NCBI GenBank assembly: GCA_938008555.1
Contig: CALLKE010000076.1
Coordinates: 1-32,391 of the forward strand
Direction: 5' to 3'
Origin: an uncultured Pedobacter sp.
Lineage (GTDB): Bacteria > Bacteroidota > Bacteroidia > Sphingobacteriales > Sphingobacteriaceae
DNA: 32,391 nt
Below, piece after piece: positions 1-7,974 of this stretch (positions within the stretch are counted from its first letter, which is position 1; each line of letters starts with the position of its first letter). The notes under the pieces are model-generated. The model did not search any database, was not told where the DNA came from, and saw only the letters and a list, made by a program, of their open reading frames with translations. Made by a program: the position numbers and the translations under genes.

Positions 1-14
1 CGCTCTTCCGATCT
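1..14. other. Residual Illumina adapter at the contig end
   Basis: The first 14 bases, CGCTCTTCCGATCT, are identical to the 3' end of the Illumina read-1 (P5-side) adapter; the C before GCTCTTCC fits that adapter rather than the P7 one, which has T there. They are not genomic. Genuine sequence starts at base 15. An automatic translation of the first gene would wrongly include codons from the adapter. Confidence 0.93.
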
Positions 15-16
15 AC

Positions 17-1486
17 GATAAACAAACGATCATTAACACGATCAAACAATATTCTCACCTATCACAGCCCTTAGACCCCAGCCCTGAGGAGGTTAAAAAT
101 CTATCATCATCTGTTTTTAAATATGTAGATCAGTTTTTATCAGGAATAAGACATGAAGACGTCTTTTTTTTTGGTAAAGAAGTGTCCAATTCTTCTTTTT
201 TAGAAGCACTCCAACCAGTGGAGGATGCATCTGATATCGATCACCTTATTGATATCACAGAAAATCACTTAAATAAAAGTGGGCTTAATCCCGCATCTCC
301 CAACCATTTTGGATATATCCCTGCCGGAGGAATTTATGCATCAGCTCTAGCAGATTATCTTATATCGGTCACCAACAGATTTCCGACCGTTTATTTCTGT
401 GCCCCTGCAATTGTCGAACTTGAAAACTCGATGATCAGATGGTTTTGTAACCTCTTTGGATATTCCGAGAAATCAGGTGGCGTATTCACATCGGGAGGAT
501 CTATCGCCACATTAACAGCGATTATAGCTGCCCGAGATAAGCATAAACTAACGACAAAAGATTTAAAAAAGACGGTCATCTATCTAACTGCATATAGTCA
601 TCATTGCATACAAAAAGGATTAAAAATAGCTGGCTTAAACCAGGTACTTATTCGGGCAGTGCAGGTGGATAAAGCCTTCAAAATGGATCCCCAACATTTA
701 AATACCCTGATTGAAAATGATGTGAGAGAAGGTCTCACGCCCTGGATGGTGGTTGCTACTGCAGGGACAACAGATCTGGGGTCTGTGGATCCGATCGACG
801 AAATAGGGAAAATTGGACATCAATTTAATATGTGGGTACATGTAGATGCTGCTTATGGTGGCTTTTTTATCCTAACAGAAAAAGGAAAGCATTTATTTAA
901 AAATTTCCACCAGGTAGATTCCATCGTTGTAGATCCACACAAAAGTTTGTTTATACCTTATGGGATGGGCTGTGTACTGGTGAAAGATATAAGCCACCTA
1001 TTAGAAAGTTTTTCATATGATGCAAGCTACTTGCGAGACTATGAAAGCAATCCCAATCATGTCTCACCAGCAGATCTGTCGCCCGAGCTCACCAGAAATT
1101 TCCGAGGACTTAAATTATGGCTCCCTATCAAACTTTACGGCATTAAACCGTTTAGAGCAGCGCTCGAAGAAAAACTCTTATTAGCTCAATACTTTTACAC
1201 AGAAATTCAGAAAATAGCGGGAATGCAGCTTGCCTGTAAACCTGAGCTTTCCATCGTCACATTCCGCTATATTCCTCAAAACATAGAATCGACGAATGAG
1301 TTTAATAGCACATTAATTAAAGAAATACAATCAGACGGAAAGGTATTTATGTCATCCACACTCATAGGAGAAGATATTTATCTAAGGATGGCCTGCCTCT
1401 CGTTTAGGAGTCACCTGGAGAATGTGCAACTTGTTATCGACATATTAAAAGAAAAGATTTCATCACTAAATCAAACCCACAACTGA
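17..1486 (+). CDS. PLP-dependent group II amino-acid decarboxylase, 5'-truncated
   Basis: Aromatic-L-amino-acid/diaminobutyrate-type decarboxylase, expected to convert an amino acid to its amine plus CO2 in the cytoplasm. The motif HVDAAYGG supplies the aspartate that pairs with the PLP pyridine nitrogen, and DPHKS (lysine codon at 941) is the Schiff-base lysine. NHFGYIPAGG and TSGGSIAT are typical of the family. A GTG at 182 could be read as the start, but the frame is open upstream to the adapter junction and that stretch reads like the family's N-terminal helices. About 490 residues are present, close to the usual length, so only a few residues are probably missing. The substrate cannot be assigned: aromatic amino acids, diaminobutyrate and lysine are all used in this family. 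The next gene starts 1 nt after the stop. Confidence 0.88.
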   Translation, partial: DKQTIINTIKQYSHLSQPLDPSPEEVKNLSSSVFKYVDQFLSGIRHEDVFFFGKEVSNSSFLEALQPVEDASDIDHLIDITENHLNKSGLNPASPNHFGYIPAGGIYASALADYLISVTNRFPTVYFCAPAIVELENSMIRWFCNLFGYSEKSGGVFTSGGSIATLTAIIAARDKHKLTTKDLKKTVIYLTAYSHHCIQKGLKIAGLNQVLIRAVQVDKAFKMDPQHLNTLIENDVREGLTPWMVVATAGTTDLGSVDPIDEIGKIGHQFNMWVHVDAAYGGFFILTEKGKHLFKNFHQVDSIVVDPHKSLFIPYGMGCVLVKDISHLLESFSYDASYLRDYESNPNHVSPADLSPELTRNFRGLKLWLPIKLYGIKPFRAALEEKLLLAQYFYTEIQKIAGMQLACKPELSIVTFRYIPQNIESTNEFNSTLIKEIQSDGKVFMSSTLIGEDIYLRMACLSFRSHLENVQLVIDILKEKISSLNQTHN

Positions 1487-1487
1487 T

Positions 1488-2216
1488 ATGCATCACCTAG
1501 ACAACGAATTAACGTATTCAAAAATATCTGCAGCTAATCTTGACAATGCTACGGATTGTGTTTGCAAAACATTTTTGTTAAATGAGCCAATAGCTACTCA
1601 TTTGCAAATGGTGGAAGAAAATTTTAGGCCATTTATTCATCAGCTACTCACACATGCCCTACAGGACCAGTTAAGCTGGGTAGCAGCCGATAAAAAAACA
1701 GAGAAGGTCATTGGGGCACTTGTAGCAACAGACTTGGCGAATGATTTTCAGCCTACTACGCTAAGCGATCCTAAGCTGCTTCGTGTTTTCAGATTTTTGG
1801 ATGATTTATGGGCTCCTTTTATAAACGAAACAAATGTGCCCAAAGGGCTGGTCGCACATGCCTACATGGGAGCTGTATTACCCGAGTACCAACGTTCTGG
1901 CATTATCAATACCATGTATGCCATTGCTTATAGGAGTGCTTGGGAGAGAGGATATCGCAAAGTAATGGGCGAGGTAACAAGCTCATACAGCCTAAACCTA
2001 TTGAGAAAAAACCCACATGCAACAGAGCTCAACTCAATCGCTTATGCAGATTACGAACAGGATAAAATCAAAATTTTCGAGGGGATGAAAATCCACGAAC
2101 AATGTGTTTTATTCAGCGCACCAATTGAAGCCATGCTGCCCCCTGAAGTGACACAGCCCTCGATCAATCGTAAAGATTTTAACATGACAGCCCTCGATCA
2201 GATTCGTCGTAATTAA
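1488..2216 (+). CDS. GNAT-family N-acetyltransferase, arylalkylamine-acetyltransferase-like
   Basis: A 242-residue protein whose ATG lies 1 nt after the decarboxylase stop, so the two are probably co-transcribed and translationally coupled. The acetyl-CoA pyrophosphate loop is seen as PEYQRSGI (GNAT motif A, Q/R-x-x-G-x-G/A type) after a beta-strand ending in GAVL. Near the N-terminus, KTFLLNEP resembles the F-x-x-x-EP signature of insect and related arylalkylamine N-acetyltransferases, and the later SSYSLNLLRK resembles their motif-B helix. Inference: it acetylates the amine made by the upstream decarboxylase. It could equally be a GNAT of a siderophore-type pathway; the upstream genes that would settle this are beyond the contig edge. 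GNAT assignment is fairly firm, substrate is not. Confidence 0.8.
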   Translation: MHHLDNELTYSKISAANLDNATDCVCKTFLLNEPIATHLQMVEENFRPFIHQLLTHALQDQLSWVAADKKTEKVIGALVATDLANDFQPTTLSDPKLLRVFRFLDDLWAPFINETNVPKGLVAHAYMGAVLPEYQRSGIINTMYAIAYRSAWERGYRKVMGEVTSSYSLNLLRKNPHATELNSIAYADYEQDKIKIFEGMKIHEQCVLFSAPIEAMLPPEVTQPSINRKDFNMTALDQIRRN

Positions 2217-2249
2217 ATAGGTATCATCAACTCAAAATCGATTAAAAGC

Positions 2250-2280
2250 AAAAGGCCTTCCTACAGTAGGAAAGCCTTTT
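2250..2280. terminator. Bidirectional terminator between GNAT gene and groL
   Basis: Arms AAAAGGCCTTCCTAC and GTAGGAAAGCCTTTT pair with one mismatch around a very short loop, and A/T tracts lie on both outer sides. The hairpin sits 33 nt after the acetyltransferase stop and 25 nt beyond the end of groL on the other strand, so it can end both convergent transcripts. Confidence 0.85.
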
Positions 2281-2305
2281 ACTTTTGAATGAAAAAAACG
2301 ATGGA

Positions 2306-3946
2306 TTACATCATTCCACCCATGCCACCGCCCATTGGAGGCATTCCTGGGCCTGCAGCTTTCTCATCCTCTGGATCATCTGCCAACACACATTCTGTAG
2401 TTAACAACATGGCAGCAATAGAAGCAGCATTTTCCAATGCAACACGACCTACTTTAGTTGGATCAATTACACCAGCTTTGATTAGATTTTCGTATACATC
2501 TGTACGTGCATTGTAACCGAAGTCAGCTTTTCCTTCTTTCACTTTTTGTACCACGATAGATCCTTCGATACCTGCGTTTTCGCAGATCTGACGCAATGGC
2601 TCTTCGATCGCACGTTTCACGATTTGTATACCTGTGTTTTCGTCTTCGTTTATACCTTTTATAGTATCCAAAGCCTCAATTGCACGAATGAACGCAACAC
2701 CACCACCTGCAACAATACCTTCTTCAACAGCAGCACGCGTTGCATGTAAAGCATCATCTACACGATCTTTTTTCTCTTTCATTTCCACTTCAGTGGCAGC
2801 ACCTACGTACAATACAGCAACACCACCAGCTAATTTAGCCAGACGCTCTTGTAATTTTTCTTTGTCGTAATCAGACGTTGTAGTTTCAATTTGTGCTTTG
2901 ATTTGATTAACACGCGCTTTGATATCATCTGATTTACCGGCTCCATTAATTACAGTTGTATTGTCTTTATCAACCACAATTTTTTCTGCCTGACCTAAGT
3001 AAGAAAGATCTGCATTCTCTAGTTTGTAACCTCTCTCTTCAGAAATTACAGTACCACCTGTTAAAATGGCAATGTCTTCTAGCATCGCTTTACGACGATC
3101 GCCAAAGCCTGGAGCTTTAACAGCAACTACTTTCAACGAACCACGGATTTTATTCACAACCAATGTTGCTAATGCTTCTCCATCTAAATCTTCAGCAATG
3201 ATCAACAATGGTTTTCCTGTTTGTACTTGTTTTTCCAACACAGGAAGCAATTCCTTCATGGAAGAGATCTTTTTATCGTAAATCAAGATATAAGGATTCT
3301 CTAACTCAGCTTCCATTTTGTCTGCATTGGTCACAAAGTAAGGGGATAAATAACCACGGTCAAACTGCATACCATCTACCGTTTTCACCTCAGTCTCGGT
3401 ACCTTTTGCTTCTTCTACTGTGATTACACCGTCTTTACCCACTTTAGCCATCGCGTCTGCGATCAACGTTCCGATCACTTCATCATTATTGGCTGAGATG
3501 GATGCTACTTGTTTGATTTTATTGTTGTCTTCACCAACTGTTTGCGATTGTGTTTTCAAGTTACCTATCACTGCTGCAACAGCTTTGTCGATACCGCGTT
3601 TCAAATCCATTGGATTAGCACCAGCAGCTACGTTCTTGATACCTGCTGTTACAATAGCTTGCGCTAAAACAGTTGCTGTTGTTGTACCATCACCTGCTAA
3701 ATCTGCAGTTTTAGAAGCAACTTCTTTTACCATTTGAGCACCCATGTTTTCAAGGGCATCTTTCAATTCAATTTCTTTTGCTACCGTTACACCATCTTTG
3801 GTGATTACAGGTGAGCCAAATTTTTTGTCAATGATTACATTACGACCTTTAGGTCCTAAGGTTACTTTAACTGCATTAGCAAGGGTATCAACGCCTCTTT
3901 TTAGGGCGTCACGCGCTTCAACATTGTATTTAACTTGTTTTGACAT
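2306..3946 (-). CDS. groL: Chaperonin GroEL (60 kDa)
   Basis: ATP-driven cytoplasmic folding chaperonin, forming a double heptameric ring capped by GroES. The 546-residue length is standard. Visible family marks are the N-terminal VKYNVEARDALKRGVDTLAN, the nucleotide-binding GDGTTTATVLAQ at about residue 86, KAPGFGDRRKAML in the apical domain and the C-terminal Gly/Met tail ending GGGMGGMM. It follows groS after 50 nt in the same direction and ends at a shared terminator, forming a two-gene groS-groL operon. No truncation or unusual residue noticed. Confidence 0.98.
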   Translation of the reverse strand: MSKQVKYNVEARDALKRGVDTLANAVKVTLGPKGRNVIIDKKFGSPVITKDGVTVAKEIELKDALENMGAQMVKEVASKTADLAGDGTTTATVLAQAIVTAGIKNVAAGANPMDLKRGIDKAVAAVIGNLKTQSQTVGEDNNKIKQVASISANNDEVIGTLIADAMAKVGKDGVITVEEAKGTETEVKTVDGMQFDRGYLSPYFVTNADKMEAELENPYILIYDKKISSMKELLPVLEKQVQTGKPLLIIAEDLDGEALATLVVNKIRGSLKVVAVKAPGFGDRRKAMLEDIAILTGGTVISEERGYKLENADLSYLGQAEKIVVDKDNTTVINGAGKSDDIKARVNQIKAQIETTTSDYDKEKLQERLAKLAGGVAVLYVGAATEVEMKEKKDRVDDALHATRAAVEEGIVAGGGVAFIRAIEALDTIKGINEDENTGIQIVKRAIEEPLRQICENAGIEGSIVVQKVKEGKADFGYNARTDVYENLIKAGVIDPTKVGRVALENAASIAAMLLTTECVLADDPEDEKAAGPGMPPMGGGMGGMM

Positions 3947-3996
3947 TTTAGTTTTTTTTAAGAGTTATTCAATTATTAAAACAGTTAATCTCGTTT

Positions 3997-4272
3997 TTAC
4001 AGGACAGCGAAGATATCGGACTCACGCATGATCAAAAGCTCTTTGCCCTCATACGTAATTTCTGTACCGGCATATTTACCATATAAAACTTCATCGCCAA
4101 CTTTAACTGTCATTGGCTCATCCACTTTGCCATTACCAACTGCGATAACTTTGCCTCTCTGTGGTTTCTCTTTAGCAGTATCAGGAATATATAGTCCTGA
4201 AGCAGTTTTTTCTTCAGCAGGAGCAGCTTCTACTACTACTCGGTCTGCAATAGGTTTAATAGTTAATGCCAT
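3997..4272 (-). CDS. groS: Co-chaperonin GroES (10 kDa)
   Basis: Seven-subunit cap for GroEL. At 91 residues it has the usual length. IKPIADRVVVE at the start, the mobile-loop region KTASGLYIPDTAKEKPQRG and the ending ESDIFAVL match the family. It is first in the groS-groL operon. The upstream region carries a Bacteroidetes-type promoter candidate, and no CIRCE element was found. Confidence 0.98.
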   Translation of the reverse strand: MALTIKPIADRVVVEAAPAEEKTASGLYIPDTAKEKPQRGKVIAVGNGKVDEPMTVKVGDEVLYGKYAGTEITYEGKELLIMRESDIFAVL

Positions 4273-4338
4273 AAATGTGATTATGTTTTTTAGTTAAAAA
4301 ATTAAATTTTTATACGCTTATACAATCACTAATTGTGC

Positions 4339-4368
4339 CAAAACAACAAGTGATTATGGCATTGTCAA
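4339..4368 (-). promoter_or_regulatory. Candidate groSL promoter
   Basis: On the minus strand, TTG (4366-4368) is followed after 19 nt by TTGTTTTG (4339-4346), seven of eight positions of the Bacteroidetes -7 box TAnnTTTG at the expected spacing. It lies about 67 nt upstream of groS. A 7-bp inverted repeat, AATCACT (4324-4330) and AGTGATT (4349-4355), brackets the -7 box and could be an operator, though arms this short can occur by chance. Confidence 0.5.
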
Positions 4369-4470
4369 AATTTCATTTATTTCTTGTGATTCATTCAAAT
4401 TCGATTTTCCTAAAATGTCAAACTGGCAGCGTGTGTGCCAATTAGCTCTTTTATCCTAATTAGACACATC

Positions 4471-4509
4471 ATAAAAAAGGCCCCCTAATGCTTAGGAAGC
4501 CTTTTTTAT
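4471..4509 (-). terminator. Intrinsic terminator after secG
   Basis: The palindrome ATAAAAAAGGC ... GCCTTTTTTAT has an inner CTAA/TTAG pairing around TGC and an unpaired CCC/GAA bulge. It lies about 20 nt beyond the secG stop on the minus strand, with a T-rich tail on that strand. It separates the miaB-secG operon from the groSL promoter. Confidence 0.8.
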
Positions 4510-4529
4510 GAACTATCACGAGAGTGAAG

Positions 4530-4859
4530 TTATTTTTTTGTACTATCACTTGATGATGGTAGTATTGGAGGAGCCGTTACAGGGGCCGTCGTATTAATTT
4601 GTTTCTGAATCTCGGAGTCTCCCTGATCAGGACCACCTTTGGGGATGGTTACATTAATTAACAAAGCAGCAACCATGATCACAGCAGTTAATATCCATGT
4701 ACCTTTTTCGAGAAAATCACCTGTGCGTTGTACACCCATAATATTATTTGAACCTGAAAAACCAGATGAAAGCCCTCCTCCTTTTGGATTCTGAATCAAA
4801 ACGATCAATACCAATAACACGCAAGCCATAATTGCTAGAATAACTAAAGCATAGTACAT
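4530..4859 (-). CDS. secG: Preprotein translocase subunit SecG
   Basis: Small inner-membrane subunit of the SecYEG export channel. Its 109 residues contain two hydrophobic segments (about 4-22 and 54-71) joined by the diagnostic loop LIQNPKGGGLSSGF. A polar Ser/Pro/Thr-rich tail of about 35 residues follows, as is common in Bacteroidota. The start codon lies 3 nt after the stop of the preceding TPR-like gene, so it is the last gene of a five-gene operon, followed by a terminator. Confidence 0.95.
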   Translation of the reverse strand: MYYALVILAIMACVLLVLIVLIQNPKGGGLSSGFSGSNNIMGVQRTGDFLEKGTWILTAVIMVAALLINVTIPKGGPDQGDSEIQKQINTTAPVTAPPILPSSSDSTKK

Positions 4860-4862
4860 ATT

Positions 4863-6101
4863 TTATTTATTTATTTTTTTCTCGAAATCATGAATTAACT
4901 CGCCAAAGTACGCGCTTTTTTCGGGGAATTTCAAACTTAGTTTTTTATAAGTATCAATAGCCTTATCGAACAACATTTGTCCTGTATAAATCTCAGCCAA
5001 GGTTTCTGAAACCAAATCATCCAAATCCTGAGCACTATGACGAGCCTTATTTTCTATACTCAAACTCTCTGGTTTGGGTGGTTTTATTTGTGGATCGTCT
5101 TGGATAAACTTATCTAAAATTGATTCTTCTTTTCTTTTGAAGGTTAATTGATTGGCATCCACACCCTGATTCTCTAAATCCTTCAGAGGAGACAGCTGTT
5201 GATAAAAAATATTCTCGGCAATCTGATAACCTAAACCTTCAGCGACATGTTTTTTTGTTTCAACCAAATTAGACTGGGCTTTCACATAAGGCTGATATAT
5301 ACCTGCGTGTTCTTTTCTTGTTTTGTTGAGCCACCACAAAAATGAATAGGGCATTCTATCATCATCGTATTTTGAAACCTCTTGACTATCCAATGTCTTA
5401 TCACCTATCATCACATCTTTATGTGAATGATGCTGCTCCGTTATAATGATTGGTTCTTCAGCAAGATCTACCAACTGCTCTGCATAATCTTCTATAGTGA
5501 TATCTTCCAGGCCCCCCTCTTGTCTTGTATCAGTTTCTGCAGGAGTAGCTGGATATTCCTCTATCGTTAGGAAAGAACTATTCGCTCGTCTTTCTGCGAT
5601 CAATGCCTTCGTCTCAACGTGAATCTCAAATGTAGGTTCTATTGCTAAATCATCCGCCTCAGTATTCAGTTTGGGCTCATGCTGAGTGGTAGACTCCATA
5701 GGAATATCTACAGAGGGCTCCTCAATCACTAAGAATGGTGTATTTACCATTCTTTCCTCCGTCATTCTCTTTGTTTCAGCATCGGTGTCAAGTGTTTGAT
5801 AGTCCCAAGGTCTATTCGGATTTTCTCTCATTTCTACAATCAACAATGACCCTGGACGATTGACTATCGTATGCAGCATATTTCTATCGGGAGAGTAAAG
5901 AGCTGCTTTTGAAAGTCTTTGATCAAAATCTATTTCTTCACCTAAAGAAGATCTGCTGATGAAAGCGTGTAAAAGTTGGCAACATGGGAACTTATTTGAT
6001 AAAGAAACCAAATGTGTTGTATCAGCAGCATTTATCATTGCTGGATTTAACACATATTCTGAAAAAAGCGCGACCAAACTTTGATTTGTTACCTGTTCCA
6101 A
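4863..6101 (-). CDS. Unknown TPR-like protein between lptE and secG
   Basis: A 412-residue acidic cytoplasmic protein of unknown function. The N-terminus (about 10-85) includes NKFPCCQLLHAFIS and LYSPDRNMLH, resembling the helical N-terminus of a Bacteroidota family found at this position. The C-terminus (about 355-405) has one recognisable TPR-like helix pair, ETLAEIYTGQMLFDKAIDTY. Between them lies a low-complexity, Glu-rich region with an internal duplication of 54-residue period (109-129 and 163-183, sharing ETK...ER..N..FL.IEE). The start codon is TTG: no ATG occurs before residue 22, and starting at residue 22 would remove conserved-looking sequence. No signal peptide or membrane segment is visible. 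Position in the operon suggests an envelope-related role, but this is inference. Confidence 0.82.
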   Translation of the reverse strand: MEQVTNQSLVALFSEYVLNPAMINAADTTHLVSLSNKFPCCQLLHAFISRSSLGEEIDFDQRLSKAALYSPDRNMLHTIVNRPGSLLIVEMRENPNRPWDYQTLDTDAETKRMTEERMVNTPFLVIEEPSVDIPMESTTQHEPKLNTEADDLAIEPTFEIHVETKALIAERRANSSFLTIEEYPATPAETDTRQEGGLEDITIEDYAEQLVDLAEEPIIITEQHHSHKDVMIGDKTLDSQEVSKYDDDRMPYSFLWWLNKTRKEHAGIYQPYVKAQSNLVETKKHVAEGLGYQIAENIFYQQLSPLKDLENQGVDANQLTFKRKEESILDKFIQDDPQIKPPKPESLSIENKARHSAQDLDDLVSETLAEIYTGQMLFDKAIDTYKKLSLKFPEKSAYFGELIHDFEKKINK

Positions 6102-6128
6102 TTTTCTATTTTGTCAAGTGTATACATA

Positions 6129-6647
6129 TCACCAGTTAGCAAAGGCTCGATTGAAAATATCTTCCGTTAATAACGGAATTATAGCTTGTATTAGCGTCTG
6201 CTCTTGTTGCTGTAGTGTACTAGTAGCAATCGAGAAATCCTTATACTGGCTAAAGCTTTGCTCAAAGCTTAATTCTGGCTTTAAATTATTCTTATATTTT
6301 ACATTCACTGTTATTGTTAGCCTATTGGTTGTTGATTGCGTATTCCCCTGCACAGCTGTCGCACTTACATCATAACCCGTGATACGCCCCTCAAAGCTTG
6401 CATCAGCATCTCCACGTACAACATTTAAACGCGACTGATTGCGAATACGATCCTCTAATCCTTGTGTAAAATCCCGACCCAAGGAAGAAACAACGAGTGG
6501 CGCATTGTTTTCAAAGTATTTTATTGAAACTGTTTTCATTGCATCTGGAATGGAGGCTCCAGAAAAAGAATACATTCCGCAAGACTGTGTCACAATAATC
6601 AAAATCACTGCCAATAGGCCCACTATTTTTATTGAAATGTATCTCAT
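6129..6647 (-). CDS. lptE: LPS assembly lipoprotein LptE
   Basis: Outer-membrane lipoprotein that plugs the LptD barrel during LPS insertion. The 172-residue precursor has a hydrophobic signal (about 8-19) and a lipobox ending QSC, with Cys23 as the lipidation site. The mature part begins with GMYSFSG and TVSIKYFENNAPLV, typical of Bacteroidota LptE, with the GRITGYDVSATAVQG strand later. It sits 27 nt upstream of the TPR-like gene. lpxH elsewhere in the window independently supports an LPS-bearing cell. Confidence 0.9.
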   Translation of the reverse strand: MRYISIKIVGLLAVILIIVTQSCGMYSFSGASIPDAMKTVSIKYFENNAPLVVSSLGRDFTQGLEDRIRNQSRLNVVRGDADASFEGRITGYDVSATAVQGNTQSTTNRLTITVNVKYKNNLKPELSFEQSFSQYKDFSIATSTLQQQEQTLIQAIIPLLTEDIFNRAFANW

Positions 6648-6718
6648 TTATATTTTTTATTCTTCAATTAAATCACGCATAGGTATGTGTTAGTGACATC
6701 AAATAAAGGTGCAACTAC

Positions 6719-7945
6719 TTAGTTCATGTCCAAATCTTTCATCTTACGATACAATGTTCGTTCAGAAATACCTAGCTTCTCAGCTGCCAGTTTACGTTTA
6801 CCTTTATATTTCTGGAGCGCTTTTTTGATGAGGTATGATTCTTTTTCTGGTAAGGATAGAGACTCTTCCTCTTCCTCAATAGGCTCCTCCATTGCTTCAA
6901 AATCTTTAGCTGGCTGATGAATGGTTAATGTATGTGAATCCTTGACCACCTGGGGAAGTTCAATATCCCGATAAAGTTGATTAATCACATGTTTATTCTC
7001 AGCGTATGCTACTGCATGATCCCCATTCTGAATAATGTCAATTACCAGCTTTTTTAATTCCGTCATATCCTTTTTCATATCGAAAAGAACCTTGTACAGA
7101 ATATCACGCTCAGAAAAATCTTCTTTCTTCCCATTATCCAAACGCATTGGCAAAGTACTACCAACTTCATTTGGAATATAGTTCATGATGCTTTGTGCGT
7201 TTAGGTTACGGTTTTTTTCTAGAACGGCTATTTGTTCAGCAACATTTTTCAGCTGACGCACATTACCAGGCCAACTGTAGTTAGTTAATAAACTCTGTGC
7301 TTCTGCATCTAATTGCACAGATGGGCTACGGTATTTATCTGTGAAGTCGGCAATAAATTTGCGAAAGAGTAAATAGATGTCATCTTTTCGCTCCCGAAGG
7401 GCTGGTATTTTCAGCGGGACTGTATTTAATCGATAATATAAATCTTCTCGAAATTTGCCTTCACTAACCGCATCAAATACATCTTTGTTCGTAGCTGCAA
7501 TCACACGTACATTCGTTTTCTGAACTTTTGATGAACCTACACGAATATATTCTCCTGTTTCTAACACCCGGAGTAAACGTGCCTGAGTTCCGAGAGGAAG
7601 TTCAGCTACCTCATCTAAAAAGATAGTGCCTCCATCGACCACTTCAAAATATCCTTTACGTGCTTCATGGGCACCGGTGAACGATCCTTTTTCATGACCA
7701 AAAAGCTCCGAGTCAATGGTACCTTCCGGTATGGCACCACAATTTACCGCAATAAATGCTCCATGCTTGCGTGCACTCAGTTGATGTATGATGTGTGAAA
7801 ACACCTCTTTCCCACTACCGCTTTCGCCTGTGATTAATACAGAAATGTCAGTAGGGGCTACTTGCCTCGCAATATCAATCGCACGATTTAATAAAGGCGA
7901 ATTGCCGATGATGCTAAAACGATTTTTTATATCCTGTACATCCAT
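6719..7945 (-). CDS. Sigma-54-dependent activator without sensor domain
   Basis: A 408-residue bacterial enhancer-binding protein that uses ATP to open sigma-54 promoters. The AAA+ domain begins almost at the N-terminus: Walker A GESGSGKE (40-47), the sigma-54 contact loop GSFTGA (87-92, a variant of GAFTGA), Walker B GGTIFLDEV (105-113) and the FREDLYYRL segment (165-173). A Fis-type helix-turn-helix closes the protein (KLAAEKLGISERTLYRKMKD), after an acidic linker containing EEPIEEEEES. There is no receiver, GAF or PAS domain, so control must come from a partner protein, its own expression level or the region at about 265-365. It lies between miaB (29 nt) and lptE (71 nt) in one operon. Confidence 0.93.
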   Translation of the reverse strand: MDVQDIKNRFSIIGNSPLLNRAIDIARQVAPTDISVLITGESGSGKEVFSHIIHQLSARKHGAFIAVNCGAIPEGTIDSELFGHEKGSFTGAHEARKGYFEVVDGGTIFLDEVAELPLGTQARLLRVLETGEYIRVGSSKVQKTNVRVIAATNKDVFDAVSEGKFREDLYYRLNTVPLKIPALRERKDDIYLLFRKFIADFTDKYRSPSVQLDAEAQSLLTNYSWPGNVRQLKNVAEQIAVLEKNRNLNAQSIMNYIPNEVGSTLPMRLDNGKKEDFSERDILYKVLFDMKKDMTELKKLVIDIIQNGDHAVAYAENKHVINQLYRDIELPQVVKDSHTLTIHQPAKDFEAMEEPIEEEEESLSLPEKESYLIKKALQKYKGKRKLAAEKLGISERTLYRKMKDLDMN

Positions 7946-7974
7946 TCTAATTTTACAATAAGTAGTCTAATAGT

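Noticed and set aside
2289..4031. Several plus-strand reading frames opposite groL and groS (for example 2546-2749, 3066-3281, 3420-3737, 4028-4297)
   Set aside because: They are antisense shadows of highly conserved, strongly codon-biased chaperonin genes, with low-complexity Ser/Thr/Ala-rich translations and no recognisable motif.
4273..4470. CIRCE (HrcA) operator upstream of groS
   Set aside because: No TTAGCACTC-N9-GAGTGCTAA-like repeat occurs; the inverted repeat present (AATCACT/AGTGATT) is unrelated.
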